Origin: an uncultured Clostridia bacterium
Lineage (GTDB): Bacteria; Bacillota; Clostridia; TANB77; CAG-508
Direction: 5' to 3'
Length of the DNA stretch: 7,738 nucleotides
NCBI GenBank assembly: GCA_934122035.1
Contig: CAKOVP010000042.1
Coordinates: 1-7,738, forward strand
Made by a program: the position numbers and the translations under genes. Shown here one piece after another: positions 1 to 6,523 of this stretch. Numbering within the stretch: the first letter of the stretch is position 1; each line of letters begins with the position of its first letter. Under the pieces are notes generated by a model that did no database searches, was not told where the DNA came from, and saw only the letters and a program-made list of their open reading frames with translations.

Positions 1-749
1 GAAGTAGTAACATAGTGCGAATTAGGGAATATCATAATGTGATTTCTTGAAGCGATAACCTTTCCTGTTAAAGGATTAATCTCGGAAATTTTTTCGACTT
101 CATCACCCCAGAACTCAACTCTAACAGCACTTTCTCCGTAATCAGAAGGGAATATTTCAACAATATCTCCTTTAGCCCTGAAAGTACCGCGTTTGAAATC
201 TAGTTCATTTCTAGAGTATTGCATATTTATTAATTTCTTTAACATACTATCCCTTTCAATCTTCATTCCAGGACGAAGAGAAACAGTTAAATGTTCGTAA
301 TCAATAGGGTCACCTAAACCGTAAATACAAGAAACAGAGGCAACTATAATAACATCTCTTGTTTCAAATAATGCAGCTGTTGCAGAGTGGCGTAATTTAT
401 CAATCTCATCATTAACAGAAGAATCTTTTTCAATATAGGTATCAGAAGATGGAATGTATGCTTCTGGCTGATAATAATCGTAATAAGATACGAAATATTC
501 AACATTATTTTCAGGAAAGAACTCCTTAAATTCAGAATAAAGCTGACCTGCCAATGTTTTGTTGTGAGCTAAAACTAAAGTAGGCCTTTGAACTTTCTGA
601 ATAATATTTGCCATAGTAAAAGTCTTTCCAGAACCAGTAACTCCAAGAAGGGTTTGAAATTTTTTACCTTCTTCTATGCCTTTTGATAGATATTCAATTG
701 CCTGTGGCTGATCACCAGTAGGTTTATAATCGGAATGTAACTTAAACAT
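1..749 (-). CDS. uvrB: UvrABC system protein B (excinuclease subunit), N-terminal part
   Basis: UvrB is the damage-verifying helicase-like subunit of nucleotide excision repair. It is loaded by UvrA and recruits UvrC for incision. Translation from the ATG at 749 begins MFKLHSDYKPTGDQPQAI, the usual UvrB N-terminus. The Walker A motif GVTGSGKT spans residues 36-43, and the DNA-wedging beta-hairpin starts with YYDYYQPEAY at residues 89-98, followed by IPSSDTYIEKDSSVNDEID. An AAGGAGGT ribosome binding site at 760-753 fixes the start. The gene runs off the left edge, so only about 249 of roughly 660 residues are present; the later helicase motifs and the C-terminal UvrC-binding region lie outside. 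It is transcribed away from all other genes here from its own promoter. No frameshift is visible. Identification is secure. Confidence 0.97.
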   Translation of the reverse strand, partial: MFKLHSDYKPTGDQPQAIEYLSKGIEEGKKFQTLLGVTGSGKTFTMANIIQKVQRPTLVLAHNKTLAGQLYSEFKEFFPENNVEYFVSYYDYYQPEAYIPSSDTYIEKDSSVNDEIDKLRHSATAALFETRDVIIVASVSCIYGLGDPIDYEHLTVSLRPGMKIERDSMLKKLINMQYSRNELDFKRGTFRAKGDIVEIFPSDYGESAVRVEFWGDEVEKISEINPLTGKVIASRNHIMIFPNSHYVTT

Positions 750-781
750 AATACCTCCTTAAATTCGTCAATATCACTAAT

Positions 782-810
782 ATTATAGCAAAATAAAGGC
801 TGAAAGTAAA
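782..810 (-). promoter_or_regulatory. Probable sigma-A promoter of uvrB
   Basis: Read on the minus strand there is a TTTACT -35 box (810-805), a 17-nt spacer and a perfect TATAAT -10 box (787-782). The predicted start of transcription near 775 gives a leader of about 26 nt before the uvrB ATG, containing its ribosome binding site. No clear LexA/SOS box was recognised next to it. This is inferred from sequence match only. Confidence 0.6.
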
Positions 811-870
811 TGGAAAATAAATTTGCTTTGGTACTATTTGGCAACTTTATTTTTGAAAAAACTATTTACT

Positions 871-961
871 TTATATAGCTAGATATGGTAGAGTATAATT
901 AGTAAAAAATATAGGGGAAAATTCGGTAAAGTTTGACTTTAATTAAGCCTTTATATAGATA
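871..961 (+). promoter_or_regulatory. Candidate promoters for the rightward gene group, in a 334-nt intergenic region
   Basis: The region 750-1083 holds no convincing gene. Two rightward promoter candidates are visible. One has a perfect TATAAT at 894-899 with a weak TTATAT at 871-876 (17-nt spacer). The other has TTGACT at 933-938, a 17-nt spacer and TAGATA at 956-961. Either would leave a leader of more than 100 nt before the ATG at 1084, which has an AGAAAGGA ribosome binding site at 1065-1072. No recognised riboswitch or strong hairpin was found in the leader. Which promoter is used is undecided. Confidence 0.35.
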
Positions 962-1083
962 TAGCATAAATGGCAGAAGCAATGAAACCTTACTTCTTAT
1001 ACCAGATGATTTTCGAAATTTTATATAATTATTTGTCAAAATAAAAGAGCCGAAGTTTACCAAAAGAAAGGAATTTTTTAGTT

Positions 1084-1674
1084 ATGAAAAAACAAACAAT
1101 TATAGCAATAGTTATTGCAGTAATCTTAGTTCTTGCAATTATAATAGGAGTGGTTGTAGGAAACAGTAAAAAAACAAAAGGAGAAAGTAGTACAATAGAG
1201 ACAGCTTCTCAAATGAAGGCAATGTTTAAGTCTATTTATAATAAATTAGGAGATGAATTGCCTGAATTGGAAACAGCTAAAATTGATGTAAGTGATGCCT
1301 TAACTGTAAAAGATTATACAGGTTTGCAATCAAACGAAAATGTAGAAACACTTGTTGTATCTGAACCATCAATGTCTTCACAAGCATATTCAGCAGTTGC
1401 AGTAAAAGTAAAAGCTGGTGCTAATGTAGAAAAGATGAAACAAGAAATGCTAGATAATATTGATATGGCAAAATGGATTTGTGTTTCAGCTAGTAACTTA
1501 TATATAACAAACAGCGGAAATACAATATTTATGGTAATGTCAGACGAAGACTGGGCAAAACCAGTATATGAAGCATTTAAAGAATATGTAAATAATAATA
1601 TAGGAAAAGAATTAGAAAAGGTATCTGATGAGGAAGATATAGAACTACCACCAGAAATGCCAGCAGTAATGTAA
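1084..1674 (+). CDS. Membrane-anchored DUF4358-like protein
   Basis: This encodes 196 residues with a short basic N-terminus (MKKQ), one hydrophobic segment at about residues 5-26, and then a hydrophilic domain predicted to face outside the membrane. There is no lipobox cysteine, so it is more likely a signal-anchored protein than a lipoprotein. The pattern of the extracellular part (a helical region, then strands around VETLVVSEPSMSSQAYSAVAVKVKAG, then a helix and a C-terminal strand-helix block ending in an acidic, proline-rich tail) resembles DUF4358 proteins. That family is often found beside MBOAT and DHHW genes in Clostridia, as here. The function of DUF4358 is not established; a helper role in surface O-acylation is inferred from neighbours only. 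The ribosome binding site is AGAAAGGA at 1065-1072. A strong terminator follows directly after the stop codon. The family call is by pattern and context. Confidence 0.5.
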   Translation: MKKQTIIAIVIAVILVLAIIIGVVVGNSKKTKGESSTIETASQMKAMFKSIYNKLGDELPELETAKIDVSDALTVKDYTGLQSNENVETLVVSEPSMSSQAYSAVAVKVKAGANVEKMKQEMLDNIDMAKWICVSASNLYITNSGNTIFMVMSDEDWAKPVYEAFKEYVNNNIGKELEKVSDEEDIELPPEMPAVM

Positions 1675-1718
1675 AAATTTCGCCCAATAGGGACGCTCCT
1701 TTTTGGGCGAAATTTTTT
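1673..1718 (+). terminator. Strong intrinsic terminator built on a copy of the 31-bp palindromic repeat
   Basis: A perfect 15-bp inverted repeat (arms 1673-1687 and 1703-1717; left arm AAAAATTTCGCCCAA) is continued inwards by an AGGGA/TCCTT pairing that includes one G-U wobble. A run of six T follows the GC-rich stem. It begins at the stop codon of the DUF4358-like gene. Because both arms carry A/T tracts, it could work in both directions. It should separate transcription of the DUF4358-like gene from the MBOAT gene, at least partly. Confidence 0.75.
1680..1710 (+). repeat. 31-bp palindromic repeat, copy A
   Basis: This is the best-preserved copy of a 31-bp imperfect palindrome. The left half is TCGCCCAATAGGGAC and the right half ends CCTTTTTGGGCGA. 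It folds as a hairpin with 5'-TCGCCCAA paired to TTGGGCGA, a central T-T mismatch, then AGGGA paired to TCCTT. It matches copy D and the reverse complement of copy C at 28 of 31 positions each, and copy B at 24 of 31. It forms the core of the terminator at 1673-1718. Confidence 0.85.
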
Positions 1719-1726
1719 AGTTGAAA

Positions 1727-1757
1727 TCGCCCAGTTGGGACATCCTTTTTTGGACGA
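1727..1757 (+). repeat. 31-bp palindromic repeat, copy B (degenerate)
   Basis: It has the same length and orientation as copy A and starts 16 nt after it. It runs from TCGCCCAGTTGGGAC to TTTTGGACGA and is the most diverged copy (24 of 31 matches to A). Its right end touches the AAAGGAGG ribosome binding site (1757-1764) of the MBOAT gene, so it forms the 5' leader of that gene. A hairpin here could affect ribosome access, though its stem is weakened by mismatches. Confidence 0.75.
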
Positions 1758-1768
1758 AAGGAGGAACT

Positions 1769-3160
1769 ATGCTTTTTACAAGTATTAGCTTTTTATATTA
1801 TTTTTTACCAATTGTATTGATTGTGTATTTTGTTGTGCCAAAGAAGGCAAAAAATTTTGTGTTATTTATTGCTTCTATGGCATTTTATTTTTATGGTGAA
1901 CCAAAATATATTTTCTTGATGTTAGCGGAAATTTTTATTGCTTATATAGGAGCCATTTTAATAGATAAATACAAAAAGAAAAGCATTTTGGCGGTCACTC
2001 TTGCAATTCATATAGGCTTGCTAGTATTTTTTAAATACACAGATTTTTTAATTGCAAATATTAATAATATCTTTGGAGCAAAAATTGATTTATTACAGCT
2101 AGCATTACCAATAGGAATCTCATTTTATACTTTTCAAATTATCAGTTATGAAATTGATGTATTTAGAGGAAATGTTAAGGTTCAAAGAAATTTCTTAAAT
2201 TTAGCAACATATGTAGCTTTATTTCCGCAGTTAATTGCAGGACCAATTGTAAGATATGAAACGATTGAGGACGAGCTTTCTAACAGAAAATATAGTTTTG
2301 AAAATTTTGCATATGGAACTAGAAGATTTGTTATAGGACTTGCAAAAAAAGTACTTATCGCAAATATGTTAGGTGAATTTTGTAACAAATTTTCAGCAAC
2401 TGATGAAAAGAGTGTAGTGTTATATTGGCTATTTGCAATCTCGTATATGTTACAAATATATTTTGATTTTTCAGCTTATTCAGATATGGCAATAGGACTG
2501 GGAAGAATATTTGGTTTCCACTTCTTAGAAAACTTTAACTACCCATACATATCAAAGAGCATAACAGAATTTTGGAGAAGATGGCATATTTCACTAGGTT
2601 CGTGGTTTAGAGATTATGTTTATATTCCACTAGGAGGAAGTAGAAAAGGAAAATTAATACTTGTAAGAAATCTTATTATAGTATGGCTTCTTACTGGTAT
2701 TTGGCATGGAGCAAGTTGGAACTTTGTAATATGGGGATTAATGTTTGGAATATTGTTGATAATAGAAAAATTATGGATTGGAAAATACATAGAAAAACTT
2801 CCAAACATTTTCAAAAAATTATATGTACTTTTTATAGTAATGATAAGTTTTATAATATTTAATGCGAGCACGATGAAAGAAGCTTTTGCTAATATTGCAG
2901 GACTATTTGGTGCAAATTCTACTTGCATAATAAACGATTACACAATATATTATCTAAAAAGTTACTTAATAACAATAGTAATAGCGATAATCGGAGCAAC
3001 TCCAATTTTGAAAAATGTAATTGAAAAATTAAAAACAAAACCAGTAATGAATAAAATTATTAACATATTAGAACCAATAGCAATGGTAGTAGTTTTGTTG
3101 ATTGTAACAGCGTACCTAGTTGATAATTCGTATAATCCATTTCTTTATTTTAGATTTTAA
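1769..3160 (+). CDS. MBOAT-family membrane O-acyltransferase (AlgI/DltB-like)
   Basis: This encodes 463 residues, normal for the family. MBOAT proteins of this type move an acyl group, usually acetyl, across the membrane for transfer to an exopolysaccharide, teichoic acid or peptidoglycan. It is strongly hydrophobic with many membrane segments and has the usual N-terminus MLFTSISFLYYFLPIV. The family motif FWRRWHISLGSWFRDYVYIP includes H273, and the presumed catalytic H313 lies in WHGASW. It ends with the typical NPFLYFRF. The ATG at 1769 is chosen because it follows AAAGGAGG (1757-1764) and matches family N-termini. An in-frame TTG at 1721 would add 16 residues encoded by repeat copy B and is unlikely to be used. 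The DHHW gene downstream is the expected partner, as AlgJ/AlgX is for AlgI. The polymer acylated is unknown; no dlt genes are present. Confidence 0.9.
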   Translation: MLFTSISFLYYFLPIVLIVYFVVPKKAKNFVLFIASMAFYFYGEPKYIFLMLAEIFIAYIGAILIDKYKKKSILAVTLAIHIGLLVFFKYTDFLIANINNIFGAKIDLLQLALPIGISFYTFQIISYEIDVFRGNVKVQRNFLNLATYVALFPQLIAGPIVRYETIEDELSNRKYSFENFAYGTRRFVIGLAKKVLIANMLGEFCNKFSATDEKSVVLYWLFAISYMLQIYFDFSAYSDMAIGLGRIFGFHFLENFNYPYISKSITEFWRRWHISLGSWFRDYVYIPLGGSRKGKLILVRNLIIVWLLTGIWHGASWNFVIWGLMFGILLIIEKLWIGKYIEKLPNIFKKLYVLFIVMISFIIFNASTMKEAFANIAGLFGANSTCIINDYTIYYLKSYLITIVIAIIGATPILKNVIEKLKTKPVMNKIINILEPIAMVVVLLIVTAYLVDNSYNPFLYFRF

Positions 3161-3169
3161 AGAGGTGTC

Positions 3170-3280
3170 AAGTTGAAAAATAATTATAATTTTGGCTATG
3201 TCAGCGGTTACATACAGCAAGTATGCGCCCTTGCCTTTGAAACTTATTTTCTTTACAAAAATTTAATTTTTTTTCAACTT
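3170..3280. repeat. 111-bp inverted-repeat block with GC-rich core (MITE-like)
   Basis: The ends are perfect 11-bp inverted repeats (AAGTTGAAAAA at 3170-3180 and its complement at 3270-3280). Extending inwards, 22 of 25 positions match. The central 46 nt (about 3194-3239) is roughly half G+C, well above its surroundings, and holds the hairpin CATAC-AGCAA-GTATG (3211-3225) plus an alternative GCAAG/CTTGC pairing (3217-3234). The block almost fills the gap between the MBOAT and DHHW genes. A TTG-started 44-codon frame (3173-3307), with AGAGGTG upstream, crosses it and overlaps the DHHW start. Only one copy lies in this window, so element status is an inference from the paired ends and base composition. 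Confidence 0.45.
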
Positions 3281-3299
3281 AAGAAAGGAAATAATAAAA

Positions 3300-4388
3300 A
3301 TGAGTGATAAAGTAAAAAACGTAGTTATTATAATAATGTTCGTGAGCATCTTAGTTATAACTATGATTGTAAATATTGCTAAAAAAGATGATACTATATC
3401 AATTTCAGAGAGAAGAAAGCTAGAACAGTTTCCAAGTTTTTCAATATCTAAACTATTCAATGGAACATTCTTCGAAAAATTTGATAAATATACAACAGAC
3501 CAGTTTACCTACAGAGACAATTTGAGAAAATTAAAAGTAGAAACCGAATTAAATATTTTCAAAAAGAAAGATTATAATAATTTATATGAATACAATGGAT
3601 ATATCATAAATCAAGAATATCCTCTAAATGAAAAATCTATTGAAAATCTCGCAAATAAAGTTAAACAAATAAATGACCAATATTTATCAGAGAATAATAA
3701 TGTATATTTTACAATAGTTCCAGATAAAAACTATTTTGTAAATAAAGATAATTTAAAATTAGATTATAACAAAATGGAAGATATGTTAAAAGCAGATTTA
3801 ACGTTTGCTGAATACATAAAAATAAATGATTTGCTAGAATTATCAGACTATTATAAAACCGATACACACTGGAAACAAGAAAATATATTAAAAATCGCAG
3901 AAAAAATCGCAAATCAGATGAATGCAAACATATCAAAAAATTATGAAACTATAAAGATTACAGATTTTAAAGGCGTATATAGTGGTCAACTTCCGATTAG
4001 CAGTGAAAACGATGAAATAAAAGTGTTAACGAATGAAACACTAAAAAAATGCAAAGTATATAATTATGAAACAAAAGAATATTCTGGTATTTACAATTTA
4101 AATAAAATAAATAGTCTTGATAAATACGATATATACCTATCAGGAGCAACGCCAATGCTAACAATAGAAAATCCAGATTATAATGGTACTAAAGAACTAG
4201 TAGTATTTAGAGACTCGTATGGTAGTAGTTTGGTTCCATTATTGGTGACAGGATATAGTAAAATAACGGTGGTTGATACAAGATATATATCACCAAAGCT
4301 ATTAAGTCAATATATAGAATTTAAAGACCAAGATGTGCTATTTATGTACAGTACTTTGATAATAAACAATAGCACAACACTAAAATAA
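3300..4388 (+). CDS. DHHW-family / AlgX-AlgJ-like SGNH protein, membrane anchored
   Basis: This encodes 362 residues. A hydrophobic signal anchor at about residues 8-27 places the rest outside the membrane. The DTHW motif at residues 188-191 (Asp188, His190) and the FRDSYGSS motif with Ser306 fit the catalytic Asp-His and nucleophile Ser of the SGNH-like fold of AlgX, AlgJ and clostridial DHHW proteins. It ends with the family-like VLFMYSTLIINNSTTLK. Such proteins take the acyl group delivered by the MBOAT partner and place it on the surface polymer. The MBOAT gene lies 139 nt upstream, separated by the inverted-repeat block. The ATG at 3300 follows AAAGGAA (3284-3290). Family assignment is firm; the substrate is unknown. 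Confidence 0.85.
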   Translation: MSDKVKNVVIIIMFVSILVITMIVNIAKKDDTISISERRKLEQFPSFSISKLFNGTFFEKFDKYTTDQFTYRDNLRKLKVETELNIFKKKDYNNLYEYNGYIINQEYPLNEKSIENLANKVKQINDQYLSENNNVYFTIVPDKNYFVNKDNLKLDYNKMEDMLKADLTFAEYIKINDLLELSDYYKTDTHWKQENILKIAEKIANQMNANISKNYETIKITDFKGVYSGQLPISSENDEIKVLTNETLKKCKVYNYETKEYSGIYNLNKINSLDKYDIYLSGATPMLTIENPDYNGTKELVVFRDSYGSSLVPLLVTGYSKITVVDTRYISPKLLSQYIEFKDQDVLFMYSTLIINNSTTLK

Positions 4389-4417
4389 GCATAATCTGAT
4401 ATTAAAGGAGGTTTTAT

Positions 4418-4570
4418 ATGATAGAAATAGTATTTAAGTATAAGGCGATTGCATATGACTCAGATGCAAAAGGATTTTATGAACATAGGGGATTTAAAAC
4501 ATATAAAAGAACAGAATTAGATGAGCAAGGGAATGCTTATCCAATATTGCATAGGAGATTAGAAAAATGA
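4418..4570 (+). pseudogene. Remnant of a GNAT N-acetyltransferase (C-terminal part only)
   Basis: This is a 50-codon frame with an excellent ribosome binding site (AAAGGAGGT, 4404-4412) and an ATG 5 nt later. Residues 18-50 (KGFYEHRGFK... then ELDEQGNAYPILHRRLEK) look like the end of a GNAT acetyltransferase. FYEHRGF corresponds to the usual FYxxxGF motif, and the ELDEQGxxYPI tail is typical of one large GNAT group. The acetyl-CoA-binding loop (Q/RxxGxG/A) and most of the roughly 150-residue fold are missing. Only 29 nt separate it from the DHHW stop, so the rest cannot lie upstream. The intact start signals joined to a family C-terminus suggest an internal deletion. It may still be translated, but it cannot be an active acetyltransferase. 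Confidence 0.6.
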
Positions 4571-4662
4571 TATATAGATTACACTTAGTTGGTTAAAAAC
4601 AAGTACAATAAAAGTAAATATTAAAAAAATATAAATACTAATATAAAATGGAGATGATATTA

Positions 4663-5715
4663 ATGAAAAAATTTTACAAAAATAGAGATAAAATTGCAGA
4701 TGAAGAAATAAGAAAAATGAAAGAAAGTTATGAAAGCGGTAAAATTGACGAAGATTATATAAGAAAACTTGTAGCAGAACAAAAAGGAGAATTAAGTGTA
4801 AATTCAATGTGCTGGACAAAAGAAAAAATTTCTGAAGGAAATTGGAGTAAAATAGAAGATTTAAAAATAAAAACCTTAGATGAAGAAGAGATTTGTATTA
4901 AACCAGCTCATGATAAACCTGTTGATGTATTAGACGTTATATTGGGACTGGATGAATCTTATTTAAAAGAAATAAAGGAGGAGACTTTAAGGGCACATAG
5001 TGCAGAATATGAATATGTTTTTGTTCCATCTTTTTATGCAGTAATTACTTTAATCTTATATTATATAAATGACAAAAAAGAGGCATTAAAAGTCTATAAC
5101 TTAAAAAATGCGGTTGTAAGAAAAGAAATAAAAAGGGATAAAGAAATTTATTCTGGTGGATTACCGTTTATTCTTAAATATCTTGAAAGGTTTGCAAAAG
5201 ATGATTATATAACTGCTGCAAAAACTTCTTTTGCAGATATTATGGAGAGGCTAATAGAACGTAAAAATGATTTAGAAATTAATAAAGAAAAAGATGAATT
5301 TATTAATGATATTATTAGTTGTATTGAAAAATCAAAGTGTAGAGGATTGATACTTGAAAAAAGAATTAGAGATTGTGATTATGCAAAGGATAAATACATT
5401 GAATATAAAGAAATAGATGGGTATAGAATTTTAAAACATAGAGATGTTGAAAAAGATTGGAAGCACTTAAAGGAAGGGCAAATAAAAAAAGCAAATGAAA
5501 TAATAAATAATACACCAAAATTTCCAAAGAATGAGCCACCTAAAAACGATCCCTTAAATGCCAATATAAAAGGATGGTTCTCTCAAAGAGTCAGCAAAAA
5601 GGACAGAGTTGTTTATAAAAAAGACTATACAGAAAAAGCTATATACATTGCAACTGTATGTGATCATTATAAGAATGCAGAAATGCGCTCAAAATCTAAG
5701 GAATCATATAGATAG
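4663..5715 (+). CDS. Unrecognised N-terminal domain fused to a YoeB/RelE-type mRNA interferase domain
   Basis: This encodes 350 soluble, lysine- and glutamate-rich residues. Residues 254-336 align along their whole length with the 84-residue toxin YoeB, a ribosome-dependent mRNA endoribonuclease of type II toxin-antitoxin systems. The shared run is KKANEII..., then NDPLNANIKGWFSQRVSKKDRVVY and a final DHY. YoeB catalytic residues Glu46, Arg65, His83 and Tyr84 correspond to Asp296 (a conservative change), Arg315, His335 and Tyr336. Residues 1-253 are mostly helical by appearance and not recognised; a more hydrophobic stretch (VFVPSFYAVITLILYYI) lies near residue 130. Free YoeB is usually encoded just after a YefM antitoxin of about 80 residues; no such gene is present. 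The ATG at 4663 is preferred because GGAGATGAT (4650-4658) is a good ribosome binding site; the in-frame ATG at 4648 would overlap that site. Toxin activity and the role of the N-terminal part are inference. Confidence 0.7.
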   Translation: MKKFYKNRDKIADEEIRKMKESYESGKIDEDYIRKLVAEQKGELSVNSMCWTKEKISEGNWSKIEDLKIKTLDEEEICIKPAHDKPVDVLDVILGLDESYLKEIKEETLRAHSAEYEYVFVPSFYAVITLILYYINDKKEALKVYNLKNAVVRKEIKRDKEIYSGGLPFILKYLERFAKDDYITAAKTSFADIMERLIERKNDLEINKEKDEFINDIISCIEKSKCRGLILEKRIRDCDYAKDKYIEYKEIDGYRILKHRDVEKDWKHLKEGQIKKANEIINNTPKFPKNEPPKNDPLNANIKGWFSQRVSKKDRVVYKKDYTEKAIYIATVCDHYKNAEMRSKSKESYR

Positions 5716-5809
5716 AAAATACAGTTTTGTGTGTGAATTTTAAAAAAATACTTACAAACATGAGTAAATTTATTATACCCACAAAGGGAACAGCATTATA
5801 AAAGAGTGA

Positions 5810-5839
5810 TTGAAACCAACCATAAAACAATAATATACT
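5810..5839 (+). promoter_or_regulatory. Candidate promoter of tag
   Basis: TTGAAA at 5810-5815, an 18-nt spacer and TATACT at 5834-5839 form a plausible sigma-A promoter. The predicted start near 5846 would leave only about 12 nt before the ATG, with the TAGGAGT ribosome binding site (5847-5853) at the very 5' end. That leader is unusually short, which lowers confidence. Confidence 0.3.
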
Positions 5840-5857
5840 TTATAGATAGGAGTTTAC

Positions 5858-6430
5858 ATGGATAATAGAAAAAGATGTAAGTGGTGTAATATGAAGAATC
5901 CACTATATATAAAATATCATGATGAAGAATGGTGTAAGCCAAACTTTGATGAGAAATATTTGTATGAAATGCTTATATTAGAATCTTATCAAGCTGGGCT
6001 TTCTTGGGAGTGTGTACTAAATAAAAGACAAGCCTTTGAGATAGCCTATGATAACTTTAATATAGATAAAGTATGCAAATATGATGATGAAAAGGTTATA
6101 GAATTGCAACAAAATAAAGACATAATCAGAAATAAATTAAAGATAAAAGCAAGTATAAACAATTCTAAAATATTTAAGGAAATTCAAAAAGAATTTGGAT
6201 CGTTCGACAACTATCTAAAGACTTTTACAGATGGAAAAACATACTATGAAATAGATAAAACAACATCTCCACTTTCTGATGCTATTTCAAGAGATCTACA
6301 AAAAAGAGGAATGAAATTTGTTGGCTCAACAATCATATATTCGTATTTACAGGCAATAGGAATAATCATATCACATGACAAAGATTGTTTCCTTTTCGCC
6401 CCAAAAGGTACGTCCCTATTGGGCGATTAG
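5858..6430 (+). CDS. tag: DNA-3-methyladenine glycosylase I
   Basis: Tag removes 3-methyladenine from alkylated DNA as the first step of base excision repair. The product has 190 residues, close to the 187 of the E. coli enzyme. All four zinc ligands of the family are visible: Cys7, His21 (in YHDEEW), His173 and Cys177 (HDKDC). The expected active-site Glu42 lies in LESYQAGLSW, and the KKRGMKF-like motif QKRGMKFVGSTIIYSYLQAIG is present. The ribosome binding site is TAGGAGT at 5847-5853. The last ten residues (APKGTSLLGD) and the reading frame up to the stop are encoded by an inverted copy of the 31-bp repeat, so this tail is probably not ancestral. It lies after the last zinc ligand and should not harm activity. 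The pentapeptide gene starts 93 nt downstream. Confidence 0.92.
   Translation: MDNRKRCKWCNMKNPLYIKYHDEEWCKPNFDEKYLYEMLILESYQAGLSWECVLNKRQAFEIAYDNFNIDKVCKYDDEKVIELQQNKDIIRNKLKIKASINNSKIFKEIQKEFGSFDNYLKTFTDGKTYYEIDKTTSPLSDAISRDLQKRGMKFVGSTIIYSYLQAIGIIISHDKDCFLFAPKGTSLLGD
6396..6426 (-). repeat. 31-bp palindromic repeat, copy C (inverted, inside tag)
   Basis: Read on the minus strand it begins TCGCCCAATAGGGAC and ends CCTTTTGGGGCGA, matching copy A at 28 of 31 positions. It lies entirely within the 3' end of tag and encodes residues after Cys177; the tag stop codon (6428-6430) follows one base beyond it. There is no T-run on either side, so it is not a classical terminator. Confidence 0.8.
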
Positions 6431-6443
6431 AAGATAAAAATAC

Positions 6444-6472
6444 ACATTGAAATAAATCCAAGGCTTCAATGT
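6444..6472. other. Short hairpin between tag and the pentapeptide gene
   Basis: ACATTGAA (6444-6451) and TTCAATGT (6465-6472) form a perfect 8-bp inverted repeat around a 13-nt loop. No T-tract follows, so it is not a normal intrinsic terminator. It could be a leader or operator element of the downstream gene, but an 8-bp arm in AT-rich DNA may be chance. Confidence 0.3.
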
Positions 6473-6523
6473 ATAGGAGAAAACATATAAGAAAATATGT
6501 AAGCGAAAATGGAGAGATAATAA

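Noticed and set aside
970..1044. 24-codon ATG frame in the intergenic region before the DUF4358-like gene
   Set aside because: It has no ribosome binding site, is very short, and its sequence resembles nothing I recognise.
1721..1768. Upstream TTG start giving the MBOAT protein a 16-residue extension
   Set aside because: The extension is encoded by repeat copy B and the ribosome binding site, and the ATG at 1769 matches MBOAT N-termini.
2182..2928. Minus-strand open frames opposite the MBOAT gene
   Set aside because: They lie opposite a well-supported gene, lack ribosome binding sites and have no recognisable domains.
5760..5801. 13-codon frame (MSKFIIPTKGTAL) between the fused-toxin gene and tag, considered as an antitoxin or leader peptide
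   Set aside because: It is too short to be an antitoxin and has no convincing ribosome binding site.
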